IMG/VR virus record: IMGVR_UViG_3300025120_000218
Coordinates: 1-35,686 of that record
Source: a virus
Reading direction: 5' to 3' (one strand)
DNA: 35,686 nucleotides
Shown piece after piece: positions 8,501-20,500 of this stretch; within the stretch, counting starts at the first letter, position 1; each line of letters begins with the position of its first letter. The position numbers and the translations under genes are program-made. The notes beneath the pieces were generated by a model. The model saw only the letters and a program-made list of their open reading frames with translations. It was not told the DNA's origin and did no database searches.

Positions 8501-11500
8501 TGGCCGACAATCCTGTTAACTCATCAACCAATCAAGAAGTTGTCACACAAGGCAATATCGAACTGAGAAGAACAGTTCAGCATCTACCTGCATTCTATAG
8601 AACAGATACCAACCAACGATTCCTGTCAAGCACACTGGATCCGTTGATACAGAAAGGAAACCTGGAGAGATTGGACGGGTACATTGGAAGACAGGATGCC
8701 TACACTAGACAAATAAAAGACAGATATCTCACAGCTACCAGCAGAGATAGGATGTCATACCAGTTGGAACCTACAGTAACATACACAGACAAGGACACCA
8801 CTTCGGTTAATCCAGAGGACCAGGTCAAGTTTACTGGAACGTACGACGACTACATCAATCAGATCAAGTACTTCGGCGGCAAGGTGGACAACCATGACAG
8901 GCTCAACAAGGAAACTGTATACGGTTGGAACCCAGCTATAGATTACGACAAACTGATCAATTACAGGGAATACTACTGGATACCGCGTGGACCCAATGCA
9001 ATAGAGATAGATTCTATAGGACCATCGGCTGTGGCAGAATATAATGTTGTTAATCTTGCCAAGGGTGCATACAACTTTGGTCACAGGCCGGGGGAAAATA
9101 ATCCCATAATAAAACTGTACAGGGGAAACACATACAAATTCAATGTAAACGCAAAAGGACATCCGTTCTATATCATGACCGAACCATACAAGAGTCAGGT
9201 TGCAGAGGATGGTTCAAGCTCAACACTGTACTCAACAGGCGTGGTGAACAATGGTGCAGACTATGGAACAGTGACATTCACAGTTCCACTTACGGGTACT
9301 CCAGACACTTTGTATTACCAGTGTGGCAATCATAATGCCATGTATGGTATATTACAGATCAGAACCATAAACACACTGGCAAAAATTAATCCGGATGATG
9401 ATATAGTTGGTGTTAAGACTTACAGCCTGAGAACATTAAATCTTTCCAATGGAATGAAAATCAAGTTCACACCAGGACAATTAGAAACAGGTTCAGCATA
9501 TCTGAACAAGGAATACTACGTAGAGGGAGTCGGAGAATCGATTACACTTACTGATGTGGAAAATCTTATCACACCGGCAACTTACGCCACAGAGACGACA
9601 ATACTATACGATGAGGTTGAATACGACTCGAGGCCGTATGCCAAAGCATATTACATACCTGATACAAAGGATTACATAACGATAAAGAGAGATTCACGGG
9701 ATCAGAATGCATGGTCTAGATACAACAGGTGGTTCCACAGATCCATCATAGACGAGACGGCCAGGATCAACGGCTATACCCCAACACTAGACGAGGACAC
9801 TAGGGCCAAAAGACCCATAATAGAATTTGACTCTGGACTGGCTTTGTACAATCACGGAACAGTGGCAAAAACATCTGTCACACTGTTTGATACAGTGACA
9901 ACAGATGCCTTCAGTGATGTGGTACTACAGACAGGTTACATAGTAGATGGCGTTTCACTGACAGAAGGAATGAGGGTCATATTCGCGGCAGACACGGATC
10001 CCATAGTAAAGAACAAGATATACAAAGTCAGCTTTGCGACAGCAGGAGATAGCTCACAGGTCATCTCACTGACTGAAGAGTCAGACGGAGTACCTGCAGA
10101 CAAGGACAGCGTATTCGTAGAATTCGGAACAGCGAACCAAGGCAAGACTTTCTATTACGACAGTGCAACGGCCACGTGGAAAGATGCACAGCAGAAGACA
10201 GGAGTCAATCAACAACCGTTATTTGGCATGTGGGACGCCACGCACACCAGCTTTGATGATACGACAAAATATCCCAACTCCTCATTTGCAGGAGCCAAGG
10301 TGTTTGCATTCGCAACAACAGACACGGCAACAACAGACACGGTACTGGGCATAAAGGTAAAATACAACACCATAAACAACGTCGGCGACATAGTATTTGA
10401 ATCAGACCACACAACAGGAACGTTCACATACAAATCCGGATCGGCCACGGTAACAATGAAATTAGAAGAAGGACATCTTCACTACACAACAGGTAACGAA
10501 ACACACAACTCAAGGAGTGCCTGGGTAAAGAGGACCAACGACAGCAAACAACGAGTAATCAGGACTTTCGTAGTAGAGCAAACAGAGAAACAGCTATTCC
10601 CTATAGACTTCTACAAAAATTCTGCCACACTGACAGACTTAGAATTATCAGTTTCTGTAAATGGTGCTAGAAAAACCTTGGCGACGGATTATACCGTTGT
10701 TAACGGAACAACAAACAAGTATGTTAAATTTATAAATGAATTGGTAGTTGACGATCAAATTAGGATTGCCGGATACAGCGGTGCCGACAAGGTAGAGGAC
10801 AGGGGAATCTATGAGGTGCCAGAAAACTTAGGCTTTAACAGCCTGAATCAACAGCTAGGATCATTCACTTATGGTCAGATATTAGGTCATGTGAGGGATA
10901 TATTTGACAAGAACCAAGACGTGACAGGAACAATACCTGGAGTGTCAAATCTCAGAGACAAACCAGATGCAAGATTGAAAGGTGGTAGTATACACCAACA
11001 CGAAGCACCATTGACTCCGGCAGTTTTTGGTCTGATAGATCAAGAGTCAAACTTAATTTCTGCAATGGATTTTGCTACCAAGGAATACGAAAAATGGTAC
11101 AATGCATTCCTTACACATGCAACAGGAACAGCATACGAAGGCGTAGCCGCTGACAGAGTTGATGAGATCATTACAGCAATAACAGAGGGTAGGAACTCAT
11201 CTTTTCCTTTTTTCTATGAAGACATGATAGGATGGGGTGAAAATGTTTCAACTAGATCTTACACAGTACTGGGAGAGTCACAGACAGAATACGCACTCGA
11301 CTCGCAACACAACATAACAACGCCAAGCAATAGAGCAGTTTACGTTTATCTGAACAGTGTGCAATTAATATTAGGCACAGACTACACATTCAGCACAGTA
11401 GATGACAGCGTAGCAATATCAACCACACTTGCAGAAGGTGACAAAGTGGAGATCAAAGATTACACAGATACAACAGGCAGTTACATGCCACCATCTCCAA

Positions 11501-14500
11501 CTAAACTTGGAATGTATCCAAAATTTAAACCAGAATTGTTTACTGACAACACTTATACTACAAGCACAGCAGTAATTAGAAAACATGATGGATCGATTAT
11601 AAAAGCATACGGAGACGAGAGGGATGATCTAATACTTGAATTGGAGAAAAGAATCTATAACAACTGTAAGACTGCATACGATCCAACCTTGCTTGATATA
11701 CATGATGTTAGTCCGAGTGCATTTGTGTCAACAGAATTTACACTGCAAGAAATCAATGACATAATGGGTGCAACTTTCTATACATGGGCAGGAAGGAACA
11801 ATGTACAATACATCAACAACACAACTTTTGTAGAAGGTTCGCCATTCACTTACAACTATGCAAGAAGCACGGACAGGATAAACAATCAAACTTTTCCAGG
11901 GTACTGGAGGGGGATCTACAACTACTTCTACGACACAGATTCACCGCACACTAGACCATGGGAGATGTTAGGACATTCAGAGAAGCCAACGGACTGGGAA
12001 ACACTTTATGGTCCAGCACCATACACATCGGCCAATGATGTTCTTTGGGACGCCATTGCAACAGAACCAGGCAGGTATGGTAAACCGGAAATCAAAACTT
12101 ACCTACCAGTTGATGCATCAGGTAACCTCTTGGATCCGATTGCGGTAAAACTTGTAGAAAACTTTGACATACCTGGTAGACAGTCCTCTTGGAAGTTTGG
12201 AGACCAGTCACCGGCTGAGACAGCCTGGAGACGATCGTCGTCTTATCCTTTTGCTGTGATGAGAGTGCTGGCACTGACTAAGCCTGCCAAGTTTTCAGCA
12301 AACTTCTTTGATCCTTCTAGACTGTCTACAAACACAGCAGGAAATCAAATAGACACAGACACAGGAATCAGGAGACAGTTAGCCACTGCAAAATACCATC
12401 TGGAAACAGAGACGGACCAGAACACCGGTGCAGTGACAAGATACGTCACAGCAGGATACCAACCATTTGTGGTCAACTACTTGATATCACGTAACTTGGA
12501 TCCTACAAACTTCTATTATAATAAGATGAAAAAATTGTCCGTACAGCTGTCATACAAGCTGGGGGGATTCACAGACAAAGACAACATCAAAATACTAACA
12601 GATTCTGTATCGCCGGGCTCTACATCGGGATCAAAATTTATACCAGATGAGAACTACAAAATTTTATTCAGAACATCGAACCCTGTTCAAAGTTTCACTT
12701 ACTCGGGTGTGTTGATAGAGAAGAACACAGATACAACCACAGATGGGTCAACACTTTCAGGTGGCTACAAGGTGTTAGGATATTCAACAACCAAACCTTA
12801 TTTCTCATTCAACTATCCTGTCAGGACCACGACACACTCAGCGATTGCAGTTACGGGAGCAACAGTAGTGAAACGGTACAAAACCTATCAGGAGGATGTA
12901 CAGACCATACCGTATGGATACGTGTTTAACACAATACAGGATGTCACAGATTTCCTTTTGGGATATGGAAATTGGTTGGAAGGACAAGGATTCAGATTTA
13001 ACAAATATTCAAACGAATTGAAAGAAACATTGAACTGGGAAAATGCAGTAAAGGAATTCTTATTCTGGACCACACAGGAATGGGCACCAGGCAGTGCGGT
13101 TACTGTGTCTCCGGCCGCTGACGGTTTTGAATTAGACACTAACAACTCAATAGTTGGCAAGTTAAGGAATCTGGCAGGAGACTACTCATTGCTGGACGCA
13201 GGAGGCAGGAAGATAGATATTAGGGAGATATCAACAAAACGTATAGGTAAGACATTCGATATAGGAATCAAATCAGACAGTATCGGCCTTTACAACATAG
13301 CACTGAACACAGTACAGAAAGAACAAATATTGTTGTTTGACAATAGTACAGTGTTCGCAGACATAATATTTGATCCGTTCACAGGATTCAGACAGCAGAG
13401 ATTGAAAATAGTTGGATGGAAAACAGCAGGGTGGAACGGCGACTACTATGCACCAGGTTTCATGTTTGATGCCGCACAGGTATCTTACTGGACAGCAAAT
13501 ACCGATTACAAAATAGGTGACACAGTAGAGTACCAAGGAAAATTCTATGTAGCAAAAATTAATCACAACTCGACATCAGTGTTTGATAATGCAAACTGGA
13601 TGTTAAAAACAGAAAAACCAGCACCACAGTTGATTCCAAACTTTGAATACAAAATATCACAGTTCAATGATTTCTACAATTTAGAAACTAACAACTTTGA
13701 CGAGTCGCAACAGCAACTAGCACAGAGACTGACTGGTTACCAATCAAGGGACTACCTAGAGAATCTTTTCGTCAATGATGTTTCTCAGTACAAGTTCTAT
13801 CAAGGATACATCAGGGAGAAAGGTACGAAGAATGCCATAGACAAACTGACGAAAGCTCAATACGAGAAAGAAGACATCGAGTTGGATCTGTATCCGGAAT
13901 GGATGATCAGGACTGGAAATTTTGGTAACACCGATTCCATAGAGAACATTCAGCTTGTGTTAAAAGGCGACACGATAACTGCCAATCCACAGAGCATAGA
14001 ATTACTAGACACATCAAACGACACTATCGAATATCTTAGATCTGCATCAGTAGCCAAGAATAAGCTGTATTACTCTCCGGTCGATTACACCGCTTCAACA
14101 ACTTTTAGAAGATTAGATTACTCCAAGGAAGGAGTAGACAGAGAAACAGCACAGTTCTACAAGACTGCAGGATATCCACAGCTGTCTCAAGTACAGCACA
14201 CAGCATTCAACATAGCCGACATTCAGAACCTAGATATGAATCTTATAACGTCAAATGATCTTGTATGGATTGCGAACAAGGCCAACCAAGACTGGGACGT
14301 GTTCAGGATCACTAACACCGGTGTCACAATAGCTTTTTTGAAACCCATAAATGATGCCACGCAGTTGGAGATAACGTTAACAGGTTCTCATAACTTGTCA
14401 GCAGGTACTACTAACACATTGCCTGACTACTTTGGCATAGCAAACAGTGAAGAAACTACACTGAATGGTGTTTACCCTGTGGCAAGCACACCGGACCATA

Positions 14501-17500
14501 AGACAGTTGTGATAGATTATGTGGGTAACATAGGGTTCATCCCGGAATTGGAAGACGGATCAACGGCAGACACCTACGGTAACTTTTATAAATTTGTTTC
14601 CGTGAGGTTAAACTCAATGGACAATGTGAACGATATCATACCATACTCGACTTACGTAGACAAGGATGATGCTATAGAAAGACCTGGTGATAAGGTTTAT
14701 GCTGATGCAGACAGTAAAGGACTGTGGCAGGTGTACGAGAAACAGGACCCGTATGTGTCTGGTGTAATATTATCCCCAGACAGCGAAACATCGGAGCAGG
14801 AGTTTGGTCACAGGATAGTGGCAAGGAATAACGGGAGAACTATTGTGGTATCTGCACCAGGTAAAGGGCAGGGAGAGATACACTTCCTATTCCGTTCGGA
14901 TGTAACTCCAGGAGCCTTGTTCCAAACACAGTCAACAGAGACCATGACAGAGAATGATGACAACACAAGCAGATTGGGTCAATCACTGTCCATGAGTACA
15001 GACGAGAACTTCGTTGTTGCGGGTGCACCATTCACCAACACCACAAGTTCCGATGGTAGCACACGATATATTAACAGCGGACTGGTAAAAATTTACCTTT
15101 GGGATCCAAATACATTCAAGTATTCATTACTGAACACACTGACACCACCCGAGGATGGATCAACAGCGGATAACCTGCAAGAACAGAACTTCGGTTCATC
15201 TCACAAGATCTCAGAACCGGGTGCAAGTTCGGTCAGAGACACATCGACAAAATATCTTTTCGTTGGAGCACCGGGATACAGTGATGGTACGGGCCGGGTT
15301 TACATGTACGAATGGGGCCTTGGTGTGGATGGATCAACATATGACACATGGACACAGAATTTAACGATTACGTCAGCCGATCCAGGAGCAGGAAAAAGAT
15401 TTGGACACAGAATAGAAGCCAATGACAATGGCGATATACTGGCTGTCAGTTCAACATCACCTGGACAGGCAGGGAAAGTGGAGATATACATTAGAAATTC
15501 ACAAGCAAATGATGGCAGTACAGATCATTCATTCACTCTTGCACAGACATTGACAGGCACGAGTGCAGATGGATCATCATTGAACACAGCGTTTGGCGAT
15601 TCTATGTCGATGGTAAGTGACGGTACAACACTGATCATTGGTGCCCCGGGAGTTGACGGCACGGAACAGATAGATGCAGGAGCAGTGTACTACTACAAAT
15701 GGAACGCAGACGGCTCAACTAACACATACACATTACAGCAGACACTGAATGCTCCAGATACACAAACAAACATGAGGTTTGGAACTAGCCTCGATACAAA
15801 TCATAACGGAACTAGATTAACGATAGGTGCTGAGAACTCTTCGACCCCCAGGGACATGAAAATTGATTCCGGTGAAACAACATTTGATTTACAGGATACG
15901 ATGTTCGTTGATCTTAACACAGGATCAGGGGCGACATTCACAGCCACTATGTACAACACAACATTTGTGATAGATGACAAGCTGATAACAAACAATGTGA
16001 CAGATGATGACAATTTTGGAAAAGGTGTGTGCGTCGTTGAAAACACTGTGTTTGTTGGAGCACCGAATGACGAAGGCATAGGAGGAACAGTTATCAATGA
16101 CGGAACAGTGGCCTGTTATGATCTAGCAGTAGCCGGAGAGTATGCATGGAAGAACATAGCTTCGGAAACGGCACTGATTGACATAGCAAAACTAGGACAG
16201 GTTTTTGAATTTGATAACGGAAGCAAACAGATCAGAGACCACTACGATCTTTATGATCCGGTCAAGGGACGTATTTTAGGTATTGCCGACAGGGAAATCA
16301 ACATCAAGGCACCGTGGGATCCGGCAGTGTACAACACAGGTCCAAATGCCAACACCAAGACATCATGGGCAGAGGAACACATAGGAGAAGTATGGTGGGA
16401 TCTATCGACAGTCAAATGGACATGGTATGAACAGGGAGATCAAGAATTCAAAACAAACAACTGGGGCAGAATCTTCCCAGGATCCAGCATAGACATATAC
16501 GAGTGGACGGAATCTACTATACTGCCTAGTGAGTGGTCCTCGAGAACCGGTACAGAGGAAGGGATCGCACAAGGAATATCAGGCACACCACGTACCATTG
16601 ACGATGAGCAGTACACGGTGATACAGAGATACAACACCAGACTAGATTCATTTGTGAATTACTATTACTACTGGGTGAAGAACAGAGTATCAGTGCCAAG
16701 GAACAGTGTTGTCCAAAGGAAGAACTCGGTAGGATTTGTGGCAAATCTTATAAAGAACCCATCCAGTACAGGAGCCAAATACTATTCGGTTACAGACACT
16801 AACAAACTCCTGTTGAACAATGTTAATAACCTGGGCGACGATAACATAGTGCTGAACATTGACATCAGGACCAACACCTTCGAAGGAGATTCACACTCCG
16901 TGTGGAAGTTGGCTAGAGAAGGAGACATCTCCTACAGGCCAGGAACACAAGTAGAGACACGTTGGTGGGATTCGCTGATAGGACAGAACGAGTCAGGAGA
17001 CCTTGTCCCGGACATCGGACTTCCTGTTAACGAACGATACGGGAACAAAATAAGACCGAGACAGAGTTGGTACGTGGACAGGTTCACAGCACTTAAAGAA
17101 ATCATAGACTACTCTAACACTGTTCTAAAGAAAAATCAATTGGCAGGAACGTTCAATCTTAGAAATCTAGATTCCAAGGAACCAGAACCAACTGCTGAGA
17201 GTTTGGAATGGGACACGACCATAGACACATATGCGGAACTGACGTACATTGACACAAGAGACCTATCAGGAACAGTTAAATTCCTAGTCAAGGCGGATGA
17301 GACAGCCAACGGATACTGGGCGATATACACATGGGATGGTACGGAATTCTCAAGGACACGATTACAGACTTACAAAACTTCTAGCTATTGGAGTTACACA
17401 GACTGGTATGGCACAGATCCTGATGTACATGGAATGCTCCATGGTGAAAACACGCCAATTGACAAGCAGGTCAAGTTCCAATACGAACTAGACACTTTAA

Positions 17501-20500
17501 ACCTTGCAATAGGTAAACACGTCAAAGTAACAAACGCAGATACAGGTGGGTGGAAATTGTTCATGAAGACTGCGACAGGTTGGCAAAATGTTGGAACAGA
17601 GAATGGGACTATAAGACTATCAACTAAACTGTATGACTACTCGCAGGATGCCATAGGATTTGCAGGTGAGGACACGTTTGACGACAATTTCTTTGACGAG
17701 GCACCTTCTATAGAGACTAGAAAAGTTTTGACAGCACTGAGGGATGACTTGTTCATTAATGATCTTGCTTTGGAATACAACACACTGTTCTTCACAGGTT
17801 TGAGGAAAGTATTATCTGAACAGACTTACGTTGATTGGATGTTTAAAACGTCATTCCTTAATGCCACAAGTTCTGTTAGACCATTGGACCAGAGAAAATC
17901 GTACACAACAGGAACAGACAAATGGATAGAAAGCTACATAAATGAAGTAAAACCTTTCCATAGTAAAATAAGAGAATACAGACTTGGATATACGGGCACG
18001 GACACACAGGATGGACTGTTCACTGACTTTGACAGTCCCACATTCTATGATGTGACGACAGGCAGGATTAGGGCACTTAACGTATCCAAGGACACAGCTA
18101 AACTGACTGAGTATCCTTGGCAGATGTGGAATGACTATCACAAGAAATACATTTCGTCTATTACAGTCACTAAAGGTGGATCCGGCTACACCACAGCCCC
18201 AACAGTCACGATAGTGGGAGGAACAGTGGGAGCCACAGGGCCTTTCCAGATATTGGCAACAAGTTCAAGAGGATCAACGTCAGGCACTTATGGTTACTTC
18301 TATCCACTGTTCAGTAGTGAAACACAGGCAAAGATATATGACACACAGAACGGTGGTGCAGGAACAACAAACATTTATAAATTTGATGGGTACACAGGCA
18401 CGTTCTATGGTCCGAGTACGATCATTACAGCACAGGCAACGATTTCGGGTGCATTCAAGATGTACACAACACCGACCACTACTGCGGCGACTGCCACGGC
18501 AACAGTTGTTGGTGGCACAGTAACAAAAGTTACTGTAACAGGTATTGGTGCAAACTACACTTCAACACCTATGGTGGTGTTAACCGGAGGTGCATCTGAT
18601 GGATCAACACCGTCTGACACTGCTAGAGCATATGCAAACCTGAACAATGACCTTGTGAGAGACATAGACACCACAATAAAATTTGATAGGGTTTCTAGCA
18701 CATCGAGAGTGGTCGATTGGACGGCATTGACCAGCTATGCATACGGACAGCTGATTAGATACAACAACCAATTATACAAAACAACAAGTGCCTTCACTGC
18801 AACAGCAAACTTCAACGATGGTGCAAACAAATTGTACAAGGTTTACGGAGATGAAACAGGTTTAACGGCCGCAGACAGGACCAAAGGTTTCTACACACCA
18901 GGAGCAGGGATGGCAGGCAACGAACTTTCACAAGTCATGTCGGGGGTTGACTACGGTGGAACAATGGTGACAGGATTGTTATTCTCACAAGAAGCAGGGT
19001 GGGACAAGGCAGGTTGGTATGACTTCCCATGGGACAACTATGGAGCCTCAAGGATCAAGTCATTCAGTGCAGACGGATTGACAGCAACATTTACAATTAC
19101 ACCTGCACCAGCCATAAGCGATGTCTATCAAGTTTATCTTACATCAGCCGACAGTACAAGGGTTAAAAGAACAGAGGTATTCAGAGGTGATGGATCGACA
19201 ACATCATTTACAATAGGTACTATACCGGCCGCAGGTACGTTAGTGGAGTTTATACCGTTCGATGATGATGGTGTTTTGACACCAACTGATGATAGGACTT
19301 TGGAGTCGATAATCAAAGGTGGACTTTTTGGTTCTGCATTAGGATCAGCGCCGAGCGATATTTTGCTAGAAGGTGATGATTTCATATCACCTGAAACCAG
19401 CTACGCACCGGAAGAAACTGTTCCGGGACAGCTATTTGATACACTGGACATAAAAGTTTACACATCTCCGGAGTCTGGAGTACCTTTCATATCTAGTAAA
19501 AATCACAGAGGTGACGCAACCACGACAACATTCAGCATTGGTGATTATCCAGGAACACTTGGTTCGGTTACAGTTTCAGTAAATGGTGTGGTTAAAAAAT
19601 TAACAACGGACTACACAGTCAGTGTTGCAAACAAAACAATAACATTTGGAACGGCGCCAGCAACCAACAGTGTTATAGCCACTAGAGTCTTTGCAATAAG
19701 TGGAGAAAATTACAGAGTACTTGACCAGTACACAGGTGACGGAAGCACAGTAACATTCACGACATCAACCAGGGGTGAGTTCAACTTGGACTCAACGGTG
19801 TCTGATATGTATATCACTATTGACGGCGTACCAACAACAGCGTTCACAACGACTACTACTGCCAATGCAGTCACAGTTACATTCAATTCAGCTCCAGTGG
19901 CCAATGCATTAGTACAGGTGGCAGGGTTCAACAAATCCACAACAAGCACAAGAAGTTATGCCAGCATCAGAAATGAAGCGGTGACATACGACGGATCAAC
20001 AAACAGATACACTTTGACCTATCCACCAGGATCGATAGGACCATTGTCGGGTCTGACTATCGTTGAGGCAAATGGGAAAGTACTGAGAGGCCCTGACGTG
20101 AGTTACTACATAGGAGACGGAACTACTACCCGATTTGATTTCAACGCACCATCAGGCTTAGGAGCAACAGTAGGCACCACAGATTCAACATCAGAGACAG
20201 CTGACACACATACGATAACTGCAGATGAGTCGCAAGTACCAGCACTGGGCGAAGATTCAACAATAGATCCTGCAAAGACCATCACGAGTGCATCGCAGAT
20301 ACAGGTACACATAAATGGGGTAGAGCAGATACTGAACACCCACTACACGGTCGATCTAGGAAATGGAATACACACAGCGGATGAAACAACAGAAGAAGCT
20401 GACACGACCACAACAACAGCGGACACGGCATCAGCACCAGACAGGGTGGTTTTTGTTACTGCACCGACAACTACAGATTTAATTGCTATAACAACAATAG

